This document shows, one piece after another, positions 8,801 through 15,835 of a DNA stretch of 64,000 bases (positions are counted from its first letter, which is position 1; each line of letters begins with the position of its first letter). Location: contig NZ_QCYJ01000021.1 in NCBI RefSeq assembly GCF_003123685.1, positions 1 through 64,000 of the forward strand, given 5' to 3'. The stretch comes from Nocardia aurea (GTDB lineage: Bacteria; Actinomycetota; Actinomycetes; Mycobacteriales; Mycobacteriaceae). Position numbers and translations under genes: made by a program. The notes under the pieces are model-generated. The model was given only the letters and a program-made list of their open reading frames with translations, did not search any database and was not told the DNA's origin.

Positions 8801-11800
8801 CACGGCCGCGGCGCCCACCGGAATGACCGCGCCCTCGACCTCGGGACCGCCCGCGTCGCCGAGCGAGACGATCTGCCAGGCGGCGTCGAGGACACACGGG
8901 TGCGCCAGATGCCCGGAATCGATGACATCGCCCGCGTCGATGGTCGCCACCACGGTGTCGCCGTCCACCCACGCCTGCCGCACCAGCCGGAACGCCGGAC
9001 CGTGCGCGACACCGGTGGCGGTCAGGTCGGCGTACAGCGCCTCGGGTGGCACCGGCGTCATCGTCGCGATATCGGGGACGGCGACCGCGACCGGCGCGAA
9101 CGCCCCGTCCACCAGGCGGCCGGTCGCGTGGATCGTCCACGCCGTACCGGTCGCGGCTCGGGAGCGGATACTGAACCGGCGGGTCGATTCCTCCACGCGC
9201 ACCTGCATCACCGGAATATCGCCGGGTTCGATCACCAGCGGGGCGATGAACCCGATCTGTTCCACGGCGGCGACAGTGTGTTCGGCCGCCGTGCCGAATT
9301 CGACGGCGGCCGCGCTCAGCGCCGCGTCCAGATACGCCGCGCCGGGCAGGATGCGGACGCCGTCGACGAGGTGGTCATCGATCCACGGCAGGGCCTCGGC
9401 CGCGATCCGCACGGTCCACACGCGGTCCTCATCGATGTCGGGATCACCGAGCATCGTCGGCAGATCCGGTGTGCCGTACTGCTGTCGGGTGTCGGCCGGA
9501 TGTTCGGCGCGCAGGCGGCGACGCTGCCACGGATAGCGGGGCAGCGGCACGTGCGGTGTCGGCTCGTCGCCGACCAGCGCGGTGATGTCGAGGACGCCCG
9601 CGGCGTACAGTCCCGCGATCGTCCGGCGGATGCTGTCGGTATCGGCGCGATCCCGGTGCAGGGTGGACACGTTCGCGCCCTTCTCACCCGAATGCAGCAG
9701 CAGTTCACGGATATTGGCGGCGAGCACCGGATGGGGACCGACCTCGAGGAAGACCCGGTGGTCCGCGGCCAGCAGAGCACGCACGGCGTCGGCGAACCGG
9801 ACCGGTTCGCGCACGTTGGCACACCAGTACCGCGCGTCCCAGAGTTGCTCGCCGACGCGGGCGCCGGTCACCGTCGAGTAGAGCGGCAGTGTCGGAGGTC
9901 GCGGGGTCAGTGTCGTCAAGGCGTCGCGCAGCGGTTCGAGGATCGGCTCCATCAGCGCGCTGTGATAGGGCACCTCGACGCGCAGCCGCTTCGCGAAGAT
10001 CCCGCGTTCGCAGAGGTGGGCCTCGATCTTGTCGAGCCGGTCGGCATCACCCGACAGCGTGACGGCGCCCGGACTGTTGATCGCGGCGAGATCGACTCCG
10101 TCCCCGAGCAGTTCGCCCGCCTCCTCGGCGGGCATCCCGACCGCGAGCATGCCGCCCGATCCCGCTGTCTCGGCCTGTAGGCGCGCGCGATGCCAGGCGA
10201 CGGTCACCGCGTCGGTGAGCGACAGCATCCCCGTCACGTACGCGGCCGACACCTCGCCGACACTGTGGCCGACCACGGCGGCGGGGCGGATGCCACGCGC
10301 CGCGAGTGATTCGACCAGCGCGACCTGGACGAGGAAATTCGCGGGCTGGGCGACCTCGGTCGTACTCATCCGGGACTCGTGCTCGGGACGTGTCAGTTCG
10401 TCGAGCACGGACCATCCGGCGACCGCGAAGAAGGCGTCGTCGATCCGCGCGGCCGTCTCGGCGAAGACCAGGTCGGCGACGAGCAGTTCGCGGGCCATGC
10501 CCCACCACTGCGGACCCATTCCGGTGAAGACGAAAACCGTTCCGTCGACCGGATTTCCGACGGTGCGCGTCGCCGCTCTGCCCTCGCCACCGGCGTAGCC
10601 GCGGAGTTCGGCGATCAGATCGGCGGCCCCGGCGTAGGGAAAGCCGATACGGAACGGGTGGTGATGACCGCGCGTCCACGCCGCCGCCGCGACCCGATCC
10701 GGGTCGGCGCCCGCCGCCAGGAGTTCCGCGTATCCGTGCGCGACCGCTCGCACGGCATGGTCGCCGCGCGCCGAGATCGGCAGGACACCGACCTGCCGCG
10801 GCTCGGGGCGGGCGTCGGCCGCGGGCGGGCGATACTCCTGGAGGATGGCGTGGGCGTTGGTGCCGCCGTAGCCGAAACCGTTGACCGCCACCGTCATCGG
10901 GTCGTCGTCGGGGCCGAGCTCGTGCGCCTCGTGCTGGATGGCGAGGCGGAGTTCGTCCAGGCCCAGATCGGGATTCGGTTCCTCGGCCGTCCAGCCCTGC
11001 GGCGGCAGGGTGCGATGCGAGATCGCCAGCGCGGATTTGATGACGCTCGCGATACCCGCGGCGGCTTCGGTGTGCCCGAGTGTCGATTTGAGCGAACCGA
11101 CGCCGAGCGGCGTCCGGCGACCCTCGACAGCGCCGTAGGCCCGCCCGATCGCGCGCAGTTCCAGTGGGTCGCCGACCGGTGTCCCGGTACCGTGCGCCTC
11201 GACGTAGTTCACCGCGTGCGGCGCCGTCCCGGCACGCGCGCAGACCGCTTTCGCCAGTGCCTCCTGGGCTTCGGCATTCGGCACGGTGATCGCGGTGGTG
11301 CGCCCGTCCTGATTCGCGCCGGTGGCCTTGACGACCGCGTAGACCCGATCTCCCGCGGCCTTCGCGTCGGCCAGCGGTTTGAGCACGACGACCCCCGCGC
11401 CCTCGCCACGTCCGTAGCCGTCGGCCTCGGCGCCGAAGGATTTGCTCCGGCCGTCCTCGGCGAGGAAACCGCCTTTGCACATCGAGACGAAGGTCCCCGG
11501 TTGCAGCATCAGGTTCACACCGCCGGCCAGTGCCGTCCGGCAGTCGCCCTCGCGCAGTGCCTGGCAGGCCAGATGGAGGGCCACCAGCGACGAGGAACAG
11601 GCGGTGTCGACGGTGATACTCGGTCCACCGAGATCGAGCGCGTAGGAGATCCGGTTGGAGAGCATGGTGTACGACGCGCCCGCCGAGGAATGCATGTCGA
11701 TCCGGGTGAGCGCCTCGCCCGACATTCCGGCGGCCAGCTGGTCCAGGGTGAAGGCGCCCATGTAGACCCCGACCGGCTCCCGCGCGGTGCGCCCGGCGAT

Positions 11801-12121
11801 CCCGGCGTCCTCCAGCGCCTCCCAGGCGACCTCGAGCACGAGTCGCTGCTGCGGGTCCATCGCGGTGGCCTCGCGGGGGGAGATGCCGAAGAAATCGGGA
11901 TCGAATGCCCAGGGATCGGTCGTCAGGAATGCGGCGCGCCTGGTGTACATCCGGCCCGGCGCGCGGCGGTCGGCGTCGTAGTAGCGGCGGTGATCCCAGC
12001 GGTCGGCGGGTATCTCGGTGACGGCGTCACGCTTGCCGACGACGAAATCCCAGAACGACTCGGGGGAGTCGATGCCGCCCGCGTAGCGGCAGCCGATGCC
12101 GACGATCGCGATATCGGTCAC
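5801..12121 (-). CDS. Fully reducing type I polyketide synthase, KS-AT-DH-ER-KR-ACP
   Basis: The 2106-residue protein starts at a GTG preceded by AAGGAG at 8-base spacing. KS spans about residues 1-430 with VDTACSSS (Cys175), His310 and His350. AT spans about 525-830 with GHSVGE (Ser620) and the substrate-loop sequence YHSALM (719-724). DH follows with an HLVDGVRILP motif and a second HPCVLDAAWQ motif, both intact. ER carries HGAAGGVGACAIQ, and KR carries TGGYGAFG, an LDD motif (B-type) and the catalytic Y-T-A-A-N. The ACP ends the protein with LGLDSLMAVE. There is no thioesterase or loading domain. The domain order matches mycocerosic-acid-synthase-like iterative enzymes. Release is expected through the overlapping oxoamine synthase. 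The product is probably a saturated chain. The extender unit is uncertain because YHSA is neither the classical malonyl (HAFH) nor methylmalonyl (YASH) signature. Confidence 0.95.
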   Translation of the reverse strand: MTDIAIVGIGCRYAGGIDSPESFWDFVVGKRDAVTEIPADRWDHRRYYDADRRAPGRMYTRRAAFLTTDPWAFDPDFFGISPREATAMDPQQRLVLEVAWEALEDAGIAGRTAREPVGVYMGAFTLDQLAAGMSGEALTRIDMHSSAGASYTMLSNRISYALDLGGPSITVDTACSSSLVALHLACQALREGDCRTALAGGVNLMLQPGTFVSMCKGGFLAEDGRSKSFGAEADGYGRGEGAGVVVLKPLADAKAAGDRVYAVVKATGANQDGRTTAITVPNAEAQEALAKAVCARAGTAPHAVNYVEAHGTGTPVGDPLELRAIGRAYGAVEGRRTPLGVGSLKSTLGHTEAAAGIASVIKSALAISHRTLPPQGWTAEEPNPDLGLDELRLAIQHEAHELGPDDDPMTVAVNGFGYGGTNAHAILQEYRPPAADARPEPRQVGVLPISARGDHAVRAVAHGYAELLAAGADPDRVAAAAWTRGHHHPFRIGFPYAGAADLIAELRGYAGGEGRAATRTVGNPVDGTVFVFTGMGPQWWGMARELLVADLVFAETAARIDDAFFAVAGWSVLDELTRPEHESRMSTTEVAQPANFLVQVALVESLAARGIRPAAVVGHSVGEVSAAYVTGMLSLTDAVTVAWHRARLQAETAGSGGMLAVGMPAEEAGELLGDGVDLAAINSPGAVTLSGDADRLDKIEAHLCERGIFAKRLRVEVPYHSALMEPILEPLRDALTTLTPRPPTLPLYSTVTGARVGEQLWDARYWCANVREPVRFADAVRALLAADHRVFLEVGPHPVLAANIRELLLHSGEKGANVSTLHRDRADTDSIRRTIAGLYAAGVLDITALVGDEPTPHVPLPRYPWQRRRLRAEHPADTRQQYGTPDLPTMLGDPDIDEDRVWTVRIAAEALPWIDDHLVDGVRILPGAAYLDAALSAAAVEFGTAAEHTVAAVEQIGFIAPLVIEPGDIPVMQVRVEESTRRFSIRSRAATGTAWTIHATGRLVDGAFAPVAVAVPDIATMTPVPPEALYADLTATGVAHGPAFRLVRQAWVDGDTVVATIDAGDVIDSGHLAHPCVLDAAWQIVSLGDAGGPEVEGAVIPVGAAAVRMFAPIPERVVVVARLTEPLRAEVCVLDSDHRLVLHIVGARFQAVPFGGGRLRRLESLYYEETWTLRDPVELAGLPSPARAYTVVVPLAGAAPRRVAQIARSTARARVLDTAAPQAEFEDTLARTLVAAQATEGVERVHVCVVAGAESDPVTDLWLLSRLALTVERVVDASHPEPLPLTGDGSLHVTLVTEGAFAHTDDSRPPNPDHAALAGARRVLLNEQPPLRWRLVDIEPETSEPELLAELAVPGAFCADDTDEVLLRKGLRWSTVVTRALPERLAERDRPEPLTDPEANFALDIPRSRVLSQLGWRRATRRAPGPGEVEVRMAAIGLGFKDPLKVLGVLGADELAGTHFGVHPGMEGAGTVVRVGPDVTDVRVGDRVGLASPGMIERFHIASRALIGPAAESIRPELCTSTVSLVTAEYALLDLARVRAGETVLVHGAAGGVGACAIQVAKRNGARVIGTASTDERRDHVRAQGADEVLHSRSLNFVDDVLGLTDGHGADIVISTAPGEIVHQNFKAVAEFGRIVEIGKADIYSGGVLDLRNFDKNVAYFSFDLDRMLRLRRAEVIARVQAVNERLADGTYRPLPYHRFGVDELPAAFEEALRSTRLGRIALDLTGATPPVRPPSADVPVEPAGRYLITGGYGAFGLATARWLVRRGARHLVLVGRSGPTTEIARAQLDTWRAEGVEVLAERADVTDAAAMRAVVARVHTGPHPLRGVFHVAGVLDDQRITTMDRASLTAVFRPKLVGAQALHAALAAEGVRPDLVVLYSSGSAIMGGIGQYSYTAANLALQSFADRWARGGDRVLCVGWGAMSGGGMVDADENVQRYLRIAGFDSIDMDEGTEYLGEALRLGVRQAAIIPVEWGKVVLAAPQLAHTARVAELIAAASEGDSAAGRLRGEIGALEEGQRATVVGYLLAEQLAEVMGVASDSIDLTVPLPELGLDSLMAVEFGALVTKTLGVEMNSMQLGRSFSLAQAGARIAEIIVGSADRGTAA

Positions 12122-12147
12122 GGAACGTACTCCTTCAGCAGGTATGA

Positions 12148-12786
12148 CTATTCGGCGATCTCGGCCAGGCTGCTCGGCAGCCACATGATCACGTTGACCT
12201 CGGGGCCGCGTCGCCCGATCCGGATCCGGCCGATCCGCTGGGCGCCCCTGGCCCGGTAGTAGGCGACATTGCCGTCCTTGCACAGCCCGAGCAGCGGTGC
12301 GCCGACCCGCTCGATCTCGGCGATCGCGTAGGTCAGCACCGCCTCGCCCACGCCGCCGCGTTGGTGCTCGGGGTCGACGCCGAGGCTGACGCCGAAGAAA
12401 TGCGGTAGCCCCTTCGCCAGCCCGGCGATCGTCGAGTCCATGGCCAGGGCGCGGGGACCGCCGGATCCCATGGCCCACACGAATTCCGGGATGGAGGCGA
12501 GGTACCGCAGCGGACCGAACCGGTAGGACGGGGTCTGCCAGAGCGCCCCGCCGACGATTCGCCCGTCGGCGATGGCGACGAGGGCGCCGCCGGAGGGGAG
12601 ATACTGGTGGCGGATCATCGCCCGGGTGAGCCGGGGCTGGAGGCGACGGCGTTGTGTCTCGTCGGGAAACATGTACTCCCCGAACGGATCGTCGTCCGTG
12701 AACGCCCGATCCAGTACCGAGACCAGATCGGGAACATCTTCTTTCGTGGCCACGCGCACGGCCACATCGTCGAACTTATTGGGCAC
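12148..12786 (-). CDS. GNAT-family N-acyltransferase
   Basis: The 212-residue protein has the GNAT core: an N-terminal strand with D-V-A-V-R-V, a central FFGVSLGVDPEHQRGGVGEAVL segment whose H-Q-R-G-G-V-G matches the acyl-CoA pyrophosphate loop Q/R-x-x-G-x-G/A, and a C-terminal strand-helix ending near NVAYYRARG. The start is the GTG at 12784-12786; the frame is open further upstream but becomes Arg-rich. The gene ends 26 bases before the PKS start on the same strand, so the three genes form one operon. In this context it probably acylates the amine of the amino ketone made by the PKS/oxoamine synthase pair, or confers self-protection. This is inference. Confidence 0.82.
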   Translation of the reverse strand: MPNKFDDVAVRVATKEDVPDLVSVLDRAFTDDDPFGEYMFPDETQRRRLQPRLTRAMIRHQYLPSGGALVAIADGRIVGGALWQTPSYRFGPLRYLASIPEFVWAMGSGGPRALAMDSTIAGLAKGLPHFFGVSLGVDPEHQRGGVGEAVLTYAIAEIERVGAPLLGLCKDGNVAYYRARGAQRIGRIRIGRRGPEVNVIMWLPSSLAEIAE

Positions 12787-12829
12787 CGGCAACTTTCGTG
12801 ACGGGCTGCCACCCCTGCGAGCAGCCGGT

Positions 12830-12858
12830 TCAGTATTGCAAACAGAAACGTACACCAA
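12830..12858 (-). promoter_or_regulatory. Candidate promoter of the GNAT-PKS-oxoamine synthase operon
   Basis: Read on the minus strand there is a -35-like TTGGTG (12853-12858), a 17-base spacer and a -10-like TACTGA (12830-12835). The expected start site leaves a leader of about 35-40 bases before the GTG at 12786. The spacing is ideal for a housekeeping sigma factor, but the hexamers are only partial matches. Confidence 0.4.
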
Positions 12859-12882
12859 TAGCGAACGTCGCGCAGCGCATGC

Positions 12883-12894
12883 TACCGGCCGGTA
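12883..12894. promoter_or_regulatory. Perfect 12-bp palindrome in a divergent promoter region
   Basis: TACCGGCCGGTA reads identically on both strands. It sits between the GNAT/PKS operon and the P450 gene, 25 bases upstream of the candidate minus-strand -35 element and about 134 bases from the P450 start. It could be an operator shared by the two divergent units, but GC-rich palindromes also arise by chance. Confidence 0.3.
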
Positions 12895-13027
12895 ACCGGG
12901 CGCGAGCAATACCGCAAGCCGGTACTTTCGACGGGTCTTCCGGGAGGGTCCGTGCCGGGTGTTCTCGAATATTCTGCGATCGAGCCCCGCACGGGGCGAA
13001 CAGATTTCGACACCGTGAGGACTGCCC

Positions 13028-14563
13028 ATGACGCCATCGGCCACCCAGCGCGCCTCGCACGAGAACGCGGGCGAGACCACCCTGTATCCGCCGCGCTGGC
13101 AACCCGCGCCGATGCGCTGGCATCGCACCGAGGTCACCTGGGCGCAGTCCTGGCGATACGCCGCCGCTTTCGTGCCACGCTGGCGGGATCGAACCCTGAT
13201 CCACTACCTGGCCACCGAACTGCCGGGAGCCGACGACGTTCTCGTCGCTCGCATACCGATGCTGCGCTACGTCGTGGTGCGCAATCCCGAACTGGCGCGC
13301 CAGATCCTGGTCTCGAATCAGGAGAACTATTGCAAGAGCGCCGAATACGACATGATGGCGGTGACCTTCGGGCAGGGTCTGGTCACCGATACGGACGAGA
13401 AGCGCTATCAGCGCAACCGCCGCGTGGTGCAGCCGCTCTTCGCGCGCGGCACCATCGAACGATTCGCCGGGCCCATCACCGAGGCCGCCGAGGCGGCCGC
13501 GACGCGCATCCTGTCTGTCGGGGCGGACGGCGCACCGCTCGACATCGGCCCCGAGATGAATCGACTCACCCTGGACATCGTGGCGCGCACCATGTTCGGC
13601 ACCGACCTGTCCGGCCCGATATCCCAGATCAGGCTGACGAATCTGCTGAAATTCTTCGGTGTCGGCTTCGCCGCGAATGTCAGCAGGCCGCTGCGCGCGC
13701 TGTCCACCTTCCTGGTCAACCGCACCACACCCGAGGAGCGGCGGGCGGGCTCGCGCCTACCGATCCGCGCCATGCGATGGCTCACCTGGCTCACCGCGCC
13801 GCACGTCATGATCGAGCTGCGCCGCATCGAACGCGCCGTCGACACCCTCATCGCCGATCATCGCGCCGGGCGTATCGGCGGCTCGGACAATCTGCTCGGA
13901 TTGCTCATGACCGCCCGCGATCCCGAGACCGGCCACGCCTACACCGATACCGAAATCCACGACGAACTCATGACATTCATCGGCGCGGGGATGGAAACCT
14001 CGGCGACCGCGCTGATCTGGACGTGGACCCTGCTCGCCCAGCACCCCGAGGCGCGCGACAGATTGCACGCCGAACTCGAGGAGGTGCTCGGCGGACGCAC
14101 CCCGGGAGCCGCCGACGTCGACGCGCTGGTGTGGACCAGGGCGGTGCTCGCCGAATCGATGCGGCTCTATCCGCCGATCATCGGCCTGACCAGGGTCGCG
14201 ACCGGGCCCGACGTGCTCGCGGGGTATCGGATCACGGCGGGCACGACCGTGGTGATCAGCCTGCACGGGGTACACCACAACGCGACGGTGTGGCACGACC
14301 CGGAGCGATTCGATCCGACCCGCCACCTGTCGGAGAACATGACCACCGAGCGCAGGCACGGATCACTGGCGTTCAGCGCGGGCAGGCGGGTGTGTATCGC
14401 CCAGAATTTCGCCGTCATGGAACTGGTGCTGTCGCTGGCCGTGCTGGCACAGCGCCTGACTCTGGATTCGGCGACGCGGGAACCGATCCGGCGGGCGCTG
14501 TCGTTCACGGGTGGACCCGAGGGGGCGGTGCCGATGCGGGTGACGCGCAGGGACCGACCGTGA
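13028..14563 (+). CDS. Cytochrome P450 monooxygenase
   Basis: The 511-residue P450 shows the I-helix oxygen-binding motif AGMETS (320-325), the K-helix ESMR (Glu376-Arg379) followed by LYPP, the segment DPERFDPTRHL and the heme loop FSAGRRVCIA with ligand Cys456. The loop departs slightly from the usual F-x-x-G-x-R-x-C-x-G: Ala replaces the final Gly. Length and motif style resemble CYP4/CYP102-like fatty-acid or terpene hydroxylases, not the short bacterial class. There is no membrane anchor, so a ferredoxin or reductase from elsewhere must supply electrons. The gene is divergent from the PKS operon and is most simply a tailoring oxidase acting on its lipid-like product. Confidence 0.92.
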   Translation: MTPSATQRASHENAGETTLYPPRWQPAPMRWHRTEVTWAQSWRYAAAFVPRWRDRTLIHYLATELPGADDVLVARIPMLRYVVVRNPELARQILVSNQENYCKSAEYDMMAVTFGQGLVTDTDEKRYQRNRRVVQPLFARGTIERFAGPITEAAEAAATRILSVGADGAPLDIGPEMNRLTLDIVARTMFGTDLSGPISQIRLTNLLKFFGVGFAANVSRPLRALSTFLVNRTTPEERRAGSRLPIRAMRWLTWLTAPHVMIELRRIERAVDTLIADHRAGRIGGSDNLLGLLMTARDPETGHAYTDTEIHDELMTFIGAGMETSATALIWTWTLLAQHPEARDRLHAELEEVLGGRTPGAADVDALVWTRAVLAESMRLYPPIIGLTRVATGPDVLAGYRITAGTTVVISLHGVHHNATVWHDPERFDPTRHLSENMTTERRHGSLAFSAGRRVCIAQNFAVMELVLSLAVLAQRLTLDSATREPIRRALSFTGGPEGAVPMRVTRRDRP

Positions 14564-14871
14564 CAGCTCGCTCGCGCCGAGTCCGGCGTCGTGTCACAGG
14601 CCGCGCTCGGCGGACCTTCGCGATCTTCGTCCCGGCCGCATCGGCCCGGTGTTCGTAGTACGCCACATTCGTCTTCGTCCGCTCTGAGCCAGAAGGAACC
14701 CACGCGTAGTACCGGTCGACAGCGGTACCGCAATCTCCCTCCTATCTCGACGCCCGGCGGATCCGACACGTCACGCCGGTATCGCTGATCAGCTCGAGTC
14801 TCAGAGGCCATCGCATACCTGCGCGGGATTCGTCGATACCGTCGAGTGACACCATTTCAAAAGGGAGATTC
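14564..14871. other. Non-coding gap after the P450; nothing recognised
   Basis: Small open frames here have biased compositions and no partner signals. The last 20 bases carry the ribosome binding site GGGAG of the following gene. No clear terminator hairpin was identified. Confidence 0.4.
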
Positions 14872-15260
14872 ATGCAATTCGAACTATCCATACTCACCGC
14901 GGCCGAATACGAATTCGTTGACGCGGCACTGGCCAGTTGGGAAGGTGTGGCGTGCCATTCGCCGTTTCCCGTGCGCGCCCTGGGTTTCTCGGACCGTGAC
15001 CAATTCTGGAGCGAGATCGAAAGGCTGAGACAGCTGGCCAGCGTCGGGGCCGTGGTGACCGACCTCGAAGCTGCCAGAGTGCTCTTCCTCAGCGAGTTGG
15101 CGTTCGGGAACTCCTCGGCGCGGGAATCGAGTTTCGGTACGTCAGTCCCTTCAGTGACGAGGAAGCGCTGGCAGCTCTCCGCGCCCTGCAACGCAAGCTC
15201 TACACACATTCTGGCGCCAAAGCGCTGTTCCGACCCGAGCTGTATCCGGATCCGGAATAG
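14872..15260 (+). pseudogene. Small hypothetical gene interrupted by a one-base frameshift
   Basis: An ATG with a good AAGGGAG site upstream starts a protein-like frame (MQFELSILTAAEYEF...) that is convincing for about 78 residues. From about 15106-15110 the frame turns into Ser/Arg-rich nonsense. In the neighbouring frame a clearly protein-like continuation then appears: GIEFRYVSPFSDEEAL..., ending FRPELYPDPE before a TAG at 15258-15260. Adding one G in the GGGAA run restores a single product of about 129 residues reading ...FGELLGAGIEFRY.... This is either a true inactivating deletion or a sequencing error. The reconstructed protein is a small acidic cytosolic protein of no family that I recognise. 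Confidence 0.6.
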
Positions 15261-15327
15261 GCCGGCTCGCTGCATCACCGGAGGCAGTCCCATCAGCGGT
15301 TTCGTCGACCTTCGATCACCCGCCCGA

Positions 15328-15834
15328 TCATGCGGGTCCAACTGAAGACCAGGTGTACTCGTAGACTGGCACCTCGAATCCCGCCTCGAAGCGCGTAATC
15401 CCGGAAGCCGTTCGGCGCCCGCCACGGCGCTCGTAGAAGGCGATCGCGGCGGTGTTCTCGCGAAACACCTCCAAATAGACCGAGCGTCCGGGATACGCGT
15501 TAGCGGCCCACAGCAATCCGGCTTCGATCAGCCGCGTGCCGACGCCGACACCACGGTGCAAGGGGGCGGCGTGCAGATTGTCGATTATGACCCGTCGGTC
15601 CTCGGCCAACTGTAAGTACACGAACCCGACTAGCACGGAGTCGGCTTCGGCTATGAAGAGTCCGGGAGAAGACGCGTCAGCGAGTCGTTGCTGCCAGCGA
15701 TCGAGGTGATCGCCGGGGAGAGGCCCGTCCAGATACCACGCCGGCAGGATCTCGTCGTAAGCGGAACGCCAACTGGCGGTGTGCAAAGCGGAGATCGCCG
15801 CGATATCCGCTTCGCCCCCGGAACGAATGATCAT
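15328..15834 (-). CDS. GNAT-family N-acetyltransferase
   Basis: This 168-residue protein is a standard single-domain GNAT. It contains an N-terminal IAAISALHTASWRSAY helix typical of RimI/PhnO-like members, the acetyl-CoA loop HRGVGVGTRLIEAG near residues 93-106 and the C-terminal ENTAAIAFYERRGG motif near residues 127-139. The ATG begins two bases downstream of the stop of the flavoprotein gene on the same strand, so the two are co-transcribed and probably coupled. The substrate is unknown: the family covers amino acids, antibiotics and polyamines. Confidence 0.85.
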   Translation of the reverse strand: MIIRSGGEADIAAISALHTASWRSAYDEILPAWYLDGPLPGDHLDRWQQRLADASSPGLFIAEADSVLVGFVYLQLAEDRRVIIDNLHAAPLHRGVGVGTRLIEAGLLWAANAYPGRSVYLEVFRENTAAIAFYERRGGRRTASGITRFEAGFEVPVYEYTWSSVGPA

Positions 15835-15835
15835 G

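Noticed and set aside
5699..10180. Long forward-strand open frames (up to 760 codons) opposite the PKS gene
   Set aside because: They are Arg/His/Gly-rich complements of the PKS codons with no domain motifs; the PKS frame on the other strand is unmistakable.
10379..12259. Forward open frame of about 626 codons opposite the KS/AT region
   Set aside because: It is a shadow of the PKS gene and contains no recognisable fold.
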